Assembly (NCBI GenBank): GCA_964386325.1
Contig: CAYLQY010000003.1
Span: 1-64,000 of the forward strand
Reading direction: 5' to 3'
Length of the DNA: 64,000 bases
Source of the DNA: Anaerorhabdus sp964386325
GTDB taxonomy: Bacteria; Bacillota_I; Bacilli_A; Erysipelotrichales; Erysipelotrichaceae
The position numbers and the translations under genes were made by a program. Shown here piece after piece: positions 41,666 through 49,892 of the stretch (position 1 is the stretch's first letter; every line of letters begins with the position of its first letter). The notes beneath the pieces were generated by a model. The model made no database searches. It saw only the letters and a program-made list of their open reading frames with translations, and was not told the origin of the DNA.

Positions 41666-42751
41666 TTATTTGATTGGCTTAATTTGTTCCCAAGGAAGGT
41701 ACGGTTTTCCAAAGTGACCATAATTTGTAGTTTGTGCATAAATAGGTCTGCGTAAATCTAATTCTTGAATAATATTAGAAACTGAAAAGTTGAAATTGCG
41801 GTTTACAATCGCTAATAATTCTTCATTGGAATATGTACTTGTACCAAATGAATCAATATTAATTGAAATAGGATTCGGGCATCCAATTGCATATGATAAT
41901 TCGATTTGGCATCTCTTGCAGAAACCATTGGCAACCATATTCTTACAAACATAACGAGCATAATAGGCTGCACTGCGATCAACTTTAGTTGGGTCTTTTG
42001 AACTGAAACAGCCGCCACCAATAGGAGCGCTTCCGCCATATGTATCGACAACTATTTTTCTACCAGTTGTTCCACTATCGCCAAAGCTGCCACCTAATAC
42101 AAATGATCCACTTGGGTTAATTAAATACTTTGTATTTTCATCAATTAAGTCTTGACGAACAATCGGCTTAATAACTTCATTGAGAATTAATTCTTTCAAT
42201 GCTGATTGACTAATTTCTTTTGCGTGTTGAGTAGAAATTACAATCGTATCGATACGTTTAGGTTCATTGTCTTCATATTCAACAGTTACTTGTGTTTTAC
42301 CATCAGGTTTTAATAAATTGTTTTGTCTTCTAACTTCTTCAAGTTTTTTCGCAAGCATATGTGCCATATCAATTGCGACTGGCATGTATCCTTTTGATTC
42401 GTCAGTTGCATAACCAAACATAATTCCTTGGTCACCTGCACTCAATTCACTACTATCAACCGCATTTGAAATTTCTTCTGATTGTTTGTTTACTTTAACG
42501 AGTACTTCGTAGTTTTCTTCATAACCAATTTCTTTTAAAACGTCTTTCGCAATTGTTGCATAATCAATGGTTGCTTTGGTATTTGCTTCACCATAAACTA
42601 AGATAAAATCATCTTTGATTGTTGCCTCAACCGCCATCTTGCTGAAAGGATCTTGACGAATGGCTTCATCTAAAATGTGATCGGCAATCCAATCACAGAT
42701 TTTATCAGGATGTCCACTTGTTACTGATTCACTTGTAAAATAATATTTCAT
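41666..42751 (-). CDS. metK: S-adenosylmethionine synthetase
   Basis: MetK makes SAM from methionine and ATP. The 361-aa protein keeps the family motifs: TSESVTSGHPDKICDWIAD at the start, SAGDQGIMFGYA, and the P-loop-like GGGCFSSKDPTKVDRSAAYYARYV (commonly GGGAFSGKD). It is 20-40 residues shorter than E. coli or Bacillus MetK, mainly in loops and at the C-terminus, but no core block is missing. AGGAGG precedes the ATG. Expression is under the SAM riboswitch upstream. Confidence 0.96.
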   Translation of the reverse strand: MKYYFTSESVTSGHPDKICDWIADHILDEAIRQDPFSKMAVEATIKDDFILVYGEANTKATIDYATIAKDVLKEIGYEENYEVLVKVNKQSEEISNAVDSSELSAGDQGIMFGYATDESKGYMPVAIDMAHMLAKKLEEVRRQNNLLKPDGKTQVTVEYEDNEPKRIDTIVISTQHAKEISQSALKELILNEVIKPIVRQDLIDENTKYLINPSGSFVLGGSFGDSGTTGRKIVVDTYGGSAPIGGGCFSSKDPTKVDRSAAYYARYVCKNMVANGFCKRCQIELSYAIGCPNPISINIDSFGTSTYSNEELLAIVNRNFNFSVSNIIQELDLRRPIYAQTTNYGHFGKPYLPWEQIKPIK

Positions 42752-42772
42752 AATTTTCCTCCTATGTCATAC

Positions 42773-42909
42773 AAAAAAAATGCCTCTAAGAAAGAGGCAT
42801 TACGCTAGAATTCATCTCTTCCTTATCTTTGTTAGCATTACCACCTTACTTACGCAGGTTGGTATGGTCTCATCGAGCTAACCCTCTAAACCATTCTTGA
42901 TAAATGACT
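42773..42909 (-). promoter_or_regulatory. SAM-I (S-box) riboswitch controlling metK
   Basis: On the minus strand the leader begins with TTATCAAGAATGG (P1/P2 start, 42903-42891) and has GAGGGTTAGCTCGATGAGACC (the S-box kink-turn and pseudoknot region). It continues with ACCAACC (P3) and closes P1 with GATAAG (42832-42837). An intrinsic terminator follows: AATGCCTCT/AGAGGCATT (42779-42801) then eight or more T. SAM binding would favour termination and shut metK off. The expected start site (about 42908) lies right before P1. Confidence 0.92.
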
Positions 42910-42914
42910 TATAC

Positions 42915-42943
42915 ATTAAACCACAATGTTAAACCTTCGTCAA
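42915..42943 (-). promoter_or_regulatory. Promoter of the metK leader
   Basis: On the minus strand TTGACG (42938-42943), 17-bp spacer, TTTAAT (42915-42920). Confidence 0.65.
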
Positions 42944-43000
42944 TAACTAAACATTGAATACCTTTTGGATTATAATAGTAGAGTGAAAGAAGTGAGTGAT

Positions 43001-43495
43001 ATGAATCATAGTAAAGACAAAACAAATGTGATGAGAATACTAGAGAGTCACAAGATAAATTATCGTAGTCATCATTTTGAAACAACAGAAGCAGTTAGTG
43101 GAATTGAGGTTGCGGCGATATTGCATCAAAATCCCAACAAGGTATTTAAAACATTAGTGACATGTGGAAAACCCAATTGCTATTACGTTTTTGTAATACC
43201 GGTGAATAAAGAGTTAAATTTAAAAAGAGTTTCAAAATTTGTGAATGAGAAAAAAATAGAGATGCTTAAATCTAAGGAATTATATCCACTAACAGGATAT
43301 GTTCACGGTGGATGCTCAGCCATTGGAATGAAAAAACAGTTTAAAACAATAATTGATAAAACTGCTAAAAATTTTGATACAATTTACTTTAGTGGTGGTA
43401 AGATAGGTGTTCAAATAGAAATGAATGTGAATGATTTAGAAAAAGTAATTCCTTGTTTATTTGAAGATTTATGTGTTGAAGAAACGAATAACTAG
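43001..43495 (+). CDS. ybaK: Cys-tRNA(Pro)/Cys-tRNA(Cys) deacylase YbaK-like
   Basis: A 164-aa protein of the YbaK/ProX editing family, which hydrolyses Cys wrongly attached to tRNA-Pro. The conserved catalytic lysine lies in NPNKVFKTLVT, and the GYVHGGCSAIGMKK and SGGKIGVQIEM segments are typical of YbaK. The frame extends to a TTG at 42965, but AGTGAG before the ATG at 43001 supports the start used. A TATAAT at 42971-42976 is the probable -10, back-to-back with the metK promoter. Confidence 0.93.
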   Translation: MNHSKDKTNVMRILESHKINYRSHHFETTEAVSGIEVAAILHQNPNKVFKTLVTCGKPNCYYVFVIPVNKELNLKRVSKFVNEKKIEMLKSKELYPLTGYVHGGCSAIGMKKQFKTIIDKTAKNFDTIYFSGGKIGVQIEMNVNDLEKVIPCLFEDLCVEETNN

Positions 43496-43542
43496 AGAAG
43501 TAAACATAACCATGCTAAAATACAAGTTAGAAAGAGGTTTTT

Positions 43543-44679
43543 ATGAAATTCCATTTGAAAGAAGAAACAGTTGAACTTACAAAAGCGCTGACAGTTGCAG
43601 GAATAATTATCGTCACAGTATGTTTTTTATTCTCGCGATTTAATGAAATATTTTATTGGGTTGGAAAGTTTATTGGTGTTGCAATGCCTTTTATATTTGG
43701 GATGGCGATTGCTTTTCTAATATCACCTGTGCAAAATTATGTTGAAAATAAATTATTGAAAAATTCAAAAATGCATTTTAAGATAAAACGAATTTTAGGC
43801 GTTGTAGCTGCGCTTGGATTTTTGTTTATTTTAGTAGGGGGATTACTGGCTCTTTTAATTCCACAGTTATATGTAAGTGTCTCAACCTTGTCTTCCTCAA
43901 TGAATGTATATATTGCAGAAGCTCAAAAATATTTAGAGAGTTTAGCGATTAATGATTCACTTTATGAATCGTTAGTAACCTATTTATTTGCATCAGGAGA
44001 AAAGATTGTAACTGCAACAATTAATGGTATGCAACAATACTTACCTCAAATTTTAAATTATTCATTTGGCTTTTTAACAAGTTTAATGAATTTCTTTGTA
44101 GGAATCTTCATTGCTTTCTATATCTTGATGAGTAAGGAAAGATTTATTAATCAATTCAAACGTGCGTTATTTGCTTTTGTGCCAAAGAAGGTGGCAGATT
44201 ATACTGTTTATCTAACAAATCTAACGACAACAATGTTGAATTCATTTGTTGTTGGTAAGTTTATTGATAGTTTAATAATTGGTATCATATGTTTTGTAGG
44301 AATGACAATCTTCAAGATGCCTTATGCTGTACTTATAAGTTTCATTGTGGGACTTACAAATATGATTCCAGTATTTGGACCATTTATTGGTGCAATACCA
44401 GGCGTATTTATTCTTTTTATGGTAGATCCTATCATGGCTGTTTGGTTTGCGTTGTGGATACTAGCTCTTCAACAATTTGATGGTAATATATTAGGCCCTT
44501 ATATTTTAGGAGACTCATTAGGATTACCAAGTTTATGGATTATGTTTTCAATCATTGTTGGTGGTGGTTTCTTTGGCTTAGTAGGTATGTTTCTGGGAGT
44601 ACCATTATTTTCGGTAGTCTATATTGTAGTTAAAACAAGTGTTCAAAAAAGGCTTGAAGAAAAGAAAATGCAAATTTAA
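43543..44679 (+). CDS. AI-2E family transporter-like permease
   Basis: A 378-aa membrane protein of the AI-2E/PerM family with about eight TM helices. The visible blocks are PFIFGMAIAFLISP near the N-terminus and LTNMIPVFGPFIGAIPGVFI and the final GLVGMFLGVPLFSVVYI, both diagnostic. Although named for AI-2 export, family members include Na+(Li+)/H+ antiporters and many of unknown substrate. GAAAGAGG precedes the ATG; the gene seems to stand alone. Confidence 0.88.
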   Translation: MKFHLKEETVELTKALTVAGIIIVTVCFLFSRFNEIFYWVGKFIGVAMPFIFGMAIAFLISPVQNYVENKLLKNSKMHFKIKRILGVVAALGFLFILVGGLLALLIPQLYVSVSTLSSSMNVYIAEAQKYLESLAINDSLYESLVTYLFASGEKIVTATINGMQQYLPQILNYSFGFLTSLMNFFVGIFIAFYILMSKERFINQFKRALFAFVPKKVADYTVYLTNLTTTMLNSFVVGKFIDSLIIGIICFVGMTIFKMPYAVLISFIVGLTNMIPVFGPFIGAIPGVFILFMVDPIMAVWFALWILALQQFDGNILGPYILGDSLGLPSLWIMFSIIVGGGFFGLVGMFLGVPLFSVVYIVVKTSVQKRLEEKKMQI

Positions 44680-44703
44680 AGGTGCCCTATAAAGGACACC
44701 TTT
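44678..44703. terminator. Convergent hairpin between the AI-2E-like and glnN genes
   Basis: AAAGGTG (44678-44684) pairs with CACCTTT (44697-44703), with an inner CC/GG pair and a C-A mismatch. T-runs are short on both sides. Confidence 0.55.
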
Positions 44704-46790
44704 TAACGATTACCAAATAATATTTCACCATAAAGGGGTATATCATAAACATCAATAGAAGATATTTTTTCATAAGCATCAATGATATGTCGTACTTCAA
44801 GCATGAGTGGCATAATTTCATGAACGATTTTTAGACCACGCTCATGAAGGTTTTCAATGAGTAATACTTTTTCAAAATCATGCGCTAATTCATTATTTTT
44901 CTTCGATAAATTATTCAGCAATTCAGTGATTTCATTGAGTCGATGCGTAACATAATCAGGAACATTGCTTAGATTTAATATTGGGGTTATTACATCAATT
45001 TCTTTTACAAGAAGAGGAAGTATTTGGCGTTTAATAATTTGTTGGAGAGTGCGAACTTCTACTTCGATGGTTTTGCAATAATCATCATTCAATACTTCAT
45101 TACGTGCCACGAGTTCCTTCTCTGAGTAGATTTTATAGGTAGTGAATAGCTTGATTGATTTTGGGTCGATAAGTGAATCAATTGATTCAACATAAGAAGG
45201 AATATTTGGTAAACCGCGTTTTGATGCTTCGGATATCCAATCACTTGAATAACCATCTCCTGAGAATAAAATACGTTCATGCTTAGTTAGGATTTTCTTG
45301 CATATTTCTAATCCTTTATCGCGAACATCTTGAATATATTTAATACCCTCAAGCTCACTTGAAATAGAATCCAAGGCTTCAGCCATAATTGTATTCAATA
45401 CAACATTGACAGTTGATGCAGATAGTGAAGATCCGAGCATTCTAAATTCAAATTTATTACCAGTAAAAGCCATTGGTGAAGTGCGGTTACGATCAGTGTT
45501 ATCACGAGGAATATAAGATAATCCTAAGATTGGATTTCCTTCGATATCGGTCACAACTTTTGTTGTATTTGTCTTGATTAAATTCATTAATATTTGTTCG
45601 ATATAATTTCCTAAATAAATAGAAATAATGGCAGGTGGAGCCTCATTAGCACCAAGACGATGGTCGTTACCAGCATTAGATGCGGCCATACGAAGTAGTT
45701 CAGGGTATGTATCCACAGCTTTGATAAACGCACACATAAACACTAAGAAACGGATGTTTTCAGCTGGTTTTTCACCTGGAGAAAATAAGTTTTGGCCGGT
45801 ATCAGTACATAGCGACCAGTTATTATGTTTACCAGAACCATTTAATCCTGCAAACGGTTTTTCGTGAAGAAGACAGGCAAAATTATGTTTCTCAGCTGTT
45901 TTCTTCAAGATATCCATAACAAGTTGGTTTTGGTCAATCGCAACATTTGTGTTTGTAAAAACCGGTGCTAATTCAAATTGAGCGGGTGCTGCTTCATTAT
46001 GCTCAGCTTTAACATAAATGCCAAGTTTCCAAAGTTCATGGTCAACTTCTTTCATGAAATTAGAAACACGGGTAGGAATACTACCAAAATAATGGTCATC
46101 AAGCTCTTGGGTTTTTGAGGGATTAGATCCAAACAATGTGCGTCCAGTGAATTGAAGATCCAAACGTTTTTTATACAAGTCACGATCAATTAAAAAGTAT
46201 TCTTGTTCAAGTCCTACAACTGGATTAACATGACGAACATCTTTTTCGCCAAGAAGATTCACAAGACGCGTGGCAGCTTTGTCGATTGCTTCTAATGATT
46301 TTAGTAGAGGAGCTTTTTTATCTAATGATTCACCATGATATGAAACAAAAACAGAAGGGATGCATAAAATATTGTCTTTGATGAAGGCTGGTGAACTACA
46401 ATCCCAATAAGTATAGCCACGTGCTTCAAAGGTTGCTCGTAATCCACCACTTGGAAAACTAGAAGCATCAGGTTCACCTTTGATTAGTGATTTACCAGAG
46501 AAACGTAAAAGTGGATTACCAAATTCATCAGGTTCAACAAATGAATCATGCTTTTCGGCAGTAGATCCAGTTAATGGTTGAAACCAATGGGTAAAATGAG
46601 TTGCGCCATTTTCTAATGCCCATTGCTTCATTGCATGCGCAATTGCGTCGGCGGTTATACGGTCTAAACTATTTTCCTTGCTCATGGTTTGTTTCCATTG
46701 TGTATAGACAGGATAAGGCAGACGCTCTTTCATCACCTTTTCAGAGAATACAAGTGTTCCAAAATCATCGAATACTGTTTCAAATTTCAT
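44703..46790 (-). CDS. glnN: Glutamine synthetase type III
   Basis: A 695-aa GSIII (GlnN) enzyme that makes glutamine from glutamate and ammonia. It is far longer than GSI (about 450). The catalytic core shows GLEQEYFLIDRDLY (metal-binding Glu), ELAPVFTNTNVAIDQNQLVMDI, the GLNGSGKHNNWSL ATP/glutamate loop, the AAPPAIISIYLG segment and NRTSPMAFTGNKFEFRMLGS. The N-terminal FFGVFDDFGTLVFSE-like start (FETVFDDFGTLVFSE) is GSIII-specific. No glnR or P-II gene is next to it. It has its own promoter with a consensus-like -35. Confidence 0.97.
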   Translation of the reverse strand: MKFETVFDDFGTLVFSEKVMKERLPYPVYTQWKQTMSKENSLDRITADAIAHAMKQWALENGATHFTHWFQPLTGSTAEKHDSFVEPDEFGNPLLRFSGKSLIKGEPDASSFPSGGLRATFEARGYTYWDCSSPAFIKDNILCIPSVFVSYHGESLDKKAPLLKSLEAIDKAATRLVNLLGEKDVRHVNPVVGLEQEYFLIDRDLYKKRLDLQFTGRTLFGSNPSKTQELDDHYFGSIPTRVSNFMKEVDHELWKLGIYVKAEHNEAAPAQFELAPVFTNTNVAIDQNQLVMDILKKTAEKHNFACLLHEKPFAGLNGSGKHNNWSLCTDTGQNLFSPGEKPAENIRFLVFMCAFIKAVDTYPELLRMAASNAGNDHRLGANEAPPAIISIYLGNYIEQILMNLIKTNTTKVVTDIEGNPILGLSYIPRDNTDRNRTSPMAFTGNKFEFRMLGSSLSASTVNVVLNTIMAEALDSISSELEGIKYIQDVRDKGLEICKKILTKHERILFSGDGYSSDWISEASKRGLPNIPSYVESIDSLIDPKSIKLFTTYKIYSEKELVARNEVLNDDYCKTIEVEVRTLQQIIKRQILPLLVKEIDVITPILNLSNVPDYVTHRLNEITELLNNLSKKNNELAHDFEKVLLIENLHERGLKIVHEIMPLMLEVRHIIDAYEKISSIDVYDIPLYGEILFGNR

Positions 46791-46821
46791 AATTTTGCTC
46801 CTTTTTAAGAAATATATTACA

Positions 46822-46850
46822 ATTATTTGATTTTAAATTGAATAAGTCAA
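46822..46850 (-). promoter_or_regulatory. Promoter of glnN
   Basis: On the minus strand TTGACT (46845-46850), 17-bp spacer, AATAAT (46822-46827), about 30 bases before the start codon. The upstream 70 bases are very AT-rich. Confidence 0.55.
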
Positions 46851-46921
46851 TCAAAATTATAAAAAAATAGTGGAAAACACGAAAAAAATTTGAAGTTTAA
46901 TCATTTTGTTGGAAAAGGTAT

Positions 46922-46947
46922 AAAAAAATTAGCGAATATCGCTAATT
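46922..46947 (-). terminator. Terminator of the DUF212-NFU unit
   Basis: AATTAGCGA (46927-46935) and TCGCTAATT (46939-46947), followed on the minus strand by TTTTTTTA. Confidence 0.88.
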
Positions 46948-46948
46948 C

Positions 46949-47188
46949 TTAGAAATGCATTGGAGCTTCTTCAAGGCGAACTCCTGTAACACCTTCAACT
47001 TCTTCGAGTAAGATTGCTTCAATTCCTTCAGTAAGGGTAGTGTCTAATGATAAACAATCAGCACAAGCACCTAACATACGGACTGTGACAATTCCATTCT
47101 CATCAACAGAAACAAATTCTACATCTCCGCCGTCTCTTTGAATATATGGGCGGATTTTTTCTAAAACTTCAATAATTTCATCTTTCAT
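46949..47188 (-). CDS. NFU-type iron-sulfur cluster carrier domain protein
   Basis: A 79-aa stand-alone NifU C-terminal (NFU) domain. It has RPYIQRDGGDVEFVSVD at the start and the cluster-binding CADCLSLD (C-x2-C) in the middle, then TEGIEAILLEEVEGVTGV. Such proteins carry [4Fe-4S] clusters to target enzymes; here the Rnf and other Fe-S proteins are possible clients. The start codon overlaps the DUF212 stop (ATGA). Confidence 0.93.
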   Translation of the reverse strand: MKDEIIEVLEKIRPYIQRDGGDVEFVSVDENGIVTVRMLGACADCLSLDTTLTEGIEAILLEEVEGVTGVRLEEAPMHF

Positions 47189-47661
47189 AGTAAATTAACT
47201 CCTAATAGGTAGATAACCCCTGCAACCACAATACCGTGGAAGATACCACCGATAACTTCAATCCATTTATGGCCTAATACCTCTTTAACTTTTGTAAGGT
47301 AAATAGGATCTTCTAATTTTGTTTGGGTTAAAGCCTGTATATCTTTAATTAATTGTTGGGTAATTTGTATATTACGTCCAGCATAATAACGAACATTGGC
47401 AGCATCATATGTAACGATTAATGCGAAAGCTAAAGAGACTGCGAATATCGTGCTTGAGAAATGTTCTTGAATGCCAACTGCTAAACTCAACGCAGCAACG
47501 CCAGCTGTATGTGAACTAGGGTAACCACCACTAGCAAAAACAACTGCCCAATCCCAATGTTTTGTCTTGAAATAAACAAACACGGGTTTGGCTAATTGTG
47601 CGGTCACAATTGCTATTAAACAAGCCCAAAAAGGGAACATATTATTCAGCTCTCTTATCAT
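47185..47661 (-). CDS. DUF212 family protein (divergent PAP2-like)
   Basis: A 158-aa membrane protein of the 'divergent PAP2' DUF212 family. The N-terminal ACLIAIVTAQLAKP and the SGGYPSSHTAGVAALSLAVG motif are characteristic; the PSSH resembles the acid-phosphatase PSGH block. A DAANVRYYAGRN segment follows, and two TM helices end the protein. Phosphatase activity is not proven for the family. GAGGTGG precedes the ATG. Co-transcribed with the NFU gene. Confidence 0.88.
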   Translation of the reverse strand: MIRELNNMFPFWACLIAIVTAQLAKPVFVYFKTKHWDWAVVFASGGYPSSHTAGVAALSLAVGIQEHFSSTIFAVSLAFALIVTYDAANVRYYAGRNIQITQQLIKDIQALTQTKLEDPIYLTKVKEVLGHKWIEVIGGIFHGIVVAGVIYLLGVNLL

Positions 47662-47704
47662 TCTTCCACCTCGTTTTACAGTATAGCATACTTTATCTTC
47701 CTTG

Positions 47705-47713
47705 TGTTATACT
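47705..47713 (+). promoter_or_regulatory. Extended -10 promoter of the S1-pgi operon
   Basis: TGTTATACT (47705-47713) is an extended -10 with no convincing -35, about 20 bases before the start codon region. Confidence 0.45.
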
Positions 47714-47736
47714 AATGTATGGTTAGGAGTGAGGTT

Positions 47737-48099
47737 ATGCAGTACCAAATTGGACAAATTGTTGAAGGAACAATAACGGGAATACAACCTTATGGAGCCT
47801 TTGTTTCAATTGATGAGAATACCAAAGGATTAGTTCACATTTCTGAAATAAGTGATGGCTTTGTAAAAGATGTGAATAATTTCGTTTCCATCAATGATAC
47901 CGTGCGCTTTAAAATCATTGATTTCGATGAAAAAACGCACCAAGCTCGACTTTCACTAAAGGCAGTACAACCGAATCGATTTAGAAAAGAACGCAAGGTT
48001 CAAAAGTTTAATTCTGTTCCTATGATGAAAATAGGATTTAAATCGGTAGAAGAAAAAATGGAACAATGGATTAAAGAGGCGAAGGAGGAAAAAATATGA
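47737..48099 (+). CDS. S1-domain RNA-binding protein (YugI/CvfD-like)
   Basis: A 120-aa protein with a single S1 domain at about residues 3-75 (IGQIVEGTITGIQPYGAFVSIDENTKGLVHISEIS) and a basic C-terminal tail. This is the arrangement of general stress protein YugI and CvfD, which bind the small ribosomal subunit or mRNA. The frame extends to 47719, but AGGAG at 47725-47729 favours the ATG at 47737. It overlaps pgi by four bases, a linkage also seen in other Bacillota (yugI near pgi). Confidence 0.88.
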   Translation: MQYQIGQIVEGTITGIQPYGAFVSIDENTKGLVHISEISDGFVKDVNNFVSINDTVRFKIIDFDEKTHQARLSLKAVQPNRFRKERKVQKFNSVPMMKIGFKSVEEKMEQWIKEAKEEKI

Positions 48100-49370
48100 T
48101 TCAATTCGATAGTTCACATGCATTTTTAAAGGAAAACATCTTAGATTATCAACCAAAAGTAAATGAAATTCACCAAATGATTATGGACAAAACTGGGGCT
48201 GGGAATGATTTCCTAGGTTGGGTTGATTGGCCGAATACGTATGATAAAGAAGAATTTGAACGCATTTTGAAAGTAGCAGCAAATGTTAAAGATAAAGCAG
48301 AGGTTTTACTTGTGTGTGGTATTGGTGGATCTTATTTAGGTGCTCGTGCTGCCATTGAAATGATTCAAGGTTTATACTCTGGAAATAAAACAGAAGTTAT
48401 TTTTATTGGGAATACATTCTCAAGTACATATTTTAAACAAATTGAAAATTATATTCAAAATAAGAGCGTTGTTTTAAATGTTATTTCTAAATCAGGAACA
48501 ACAACTGAAACTGCTATGGCTTTCCGTATGCTTAAACAAATAATGGAAAAGAAATACGGTAAAGAAGAATGCAAAACTCGTATAATTGCGACAACAGATA
48601 AAGCAAGAGGAACATTAAAAGAACTTGCAACAAAAGAGGGTTATGAAACATTTGTAATACCTGATGATATTGGTGGGCGCTACTCTGTAACAACTGCAGT
48701 AGGACTATTACCGCTTGCGATTATGGGTATTGATGTAAAAGAATTAATGGCAGGATTCAAACAAGCGTTTGAAGATTTAGCGGATGCAGATTTGAATAAA
48801 AATACAGCTTACCAATATGCAGTAGCACGTCGTATTCTACAAAACCAAGGTAAAGATGCTGAAATGCTTGTAACATATGAACCTCAAATGACAATGGTAG
48901 GTGAATGGTGGAAACAACTATTCGGTGAATCAGAAGGAAAAGATGGCATGGGAGTTCTTCCATGTAGTGCTACATTCTCAACTGATTTACACTCACTTGG
49001 ACAATTTATTCAAGAAGGTAAAAAAATATTATTTGAAACATTATTGTTAGTAGAACATCCAACAATGGATGGTTTATTTCCACATGATGAAGAAAATATG
49101 GATAACATGAACTATCTTGAAGATAAGAGTTTAGACTGGGTAAATAAAATGGCTTGTAAAGGTACTTTAGAAGCACATGAAATTACTGGAAATGTACCAA
49201 ACTTAATTCTTACATTACCAGATATGAAAGCTCATACATTTGGTTATATGTGCTACTTCTTCTTTAGAGCATGTGCAATGACTTGTTATATGTTAGATAT
49301 CAATCCATTTAATCAACCAGGTGTAGAAGTATATAAGAAAAACATGTTTAGATTGTTAGGGAAAAACTAA
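48096..49370 (+). CDS. pgi: Glucose-6-phosphate isomerase
   Basis: A 424-aa isomerase interconverting glucose 6-phosphate and fructose 6-phosphate. Family signatures: VCGIGGSYLGARAA, ISKSGTTTETAMAFR (phosphate-binding), DDIGGRYSVTTAVGLLPLA (signature 1) and the C-terminal FNQPGVEVYKKNMF. Length is close to the short bacterial type (430-450). The ATG overlaps the upstream stop (ATGA) and has GGAGG ahead. A terminator follows. Confidence 0.96.
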   Translation: MIQFDSSHAFLKENILDYQPKVNEIHQMIMDKTGAGNDFLGWVDWPNTYDKEEFERILKVAANVKDKAEVLLVCGIGGSYLGARAAIEMIQGLYSGNKTEVIFIGNTFSSTYFKQIENYIQNKSVVLNVISKSGTTTETAMAFRMLKQIMEKKYGKEECKTRIIATTDKARGTLKELATKEGYETFVIPDDIGGRYSVTTAVGLLPLAIMGIDVKELMAGFKQAFEDLADADLNKNTAYQYAVARRILQNQGKDAEMLVTYEPQMTMVGEWWKQLFGESEGKDGMGVLPCSATFSTDLHSLGQFIQEGKKILFETLLLVEHPTMDGLFPHDEENMDNMNYLEDKSLDWVNKMACKGTLEAHEITGNVPNLILTLPDMKAHTFGYMCYFFFRACAMTCYMLDINPFNQPGVEVYKKNMFRLLGKN

Positions 49371-49391
49371 GCCGTGCAAACGGCTTTTTTA
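49369..49391 (+). terminator. Terminator of pgi
   Basis: AAGCCGT (49369-49375), GCAA loop, ACGGCTT (49380-49386), TTTT. The HIT gene starts only a few bases later, so it may depend on readthrough. Confidence 0.85.
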
Positions 49392-49398
49392 GAAGATA

Positions 49399-49863
49399 AT
49401 GATGAATTGTGAAATTTGTAAGCGAATTAAACTGATTGAAGAAAATAAAAACCCAACGTTAGTATGCGAACTTGAAACAGGGTATGTTGTACTTGGTGAT
49501 CATCAACGATTTTATGGATATACACTTTTTCTTTGTAAGCAACATGTTAGAGAAATTCATGATTTAGATAAGGCGTTTTTATCAAAACATTTAATGGAAA
49601 TGGCACTTGTTCAAGAAGCGGTATGTCATGCATTTAATGCTGATAAAATGAATGTGGAATCACTTGGGAATGGTGATGCTCATGTTCACTGGCATTTGTT
49701 TCCACGGGTTGCTGGTGATACACCACAACCAGGACCTGTTTGGTGGATTGGCAAAGATGAAATGTATGATGATAAATATAGTATTGATTTTAATCAAATA
49801 GATGAAATGAAACAAAAATTACGTTTTCAAATAGAACGATTGAAAAAACAATATCAAGAATAA
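49399..49863 (+). CDS. HIT-family nucleotide hydrolase/transferase
   Basis: A 154-aa HIT-fold protein. The histidine triad reads HVHWHLFPR preceded by GNGDAH, typical of diadenosine-polyphosphate hydrolase-like members. A CEICKRI opening with two cysteines may bind zinc. ATGs at 49399 and 49402 are both possible; the ribosome site is weak (AGAAGA) and lies just behind the pgi terminator hairpin, which is unusual. Confidence 0.9.
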   Translation: MMNCEICKRIKLIEENKNPTLVCELETGYVVLGDHQRFYGYTLFLCKQHVREIHDLDKAFLSKHLMEMALVQEAVCHAFNADKMNVESLGNGDAHVHWHLFPRVAGDTPQPGPVWWIGKDEMYDDKYSIDFNQIDEMKQKLRFQIERLKKQYQE

Positions 49864-49865
49864 GA

Positions 49866-49892
49866 AAAGGCATGCGTTTGCATGCCTTTGTG
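49866..49892. terminator. Convergent terminator between HIT and apbE
   Basis: AAAGGCATGC (49866-49875), GTTT loop, GCATGCCTTT (49880-49889); the T-run is better on the minus strand. Confidence 0.75.
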
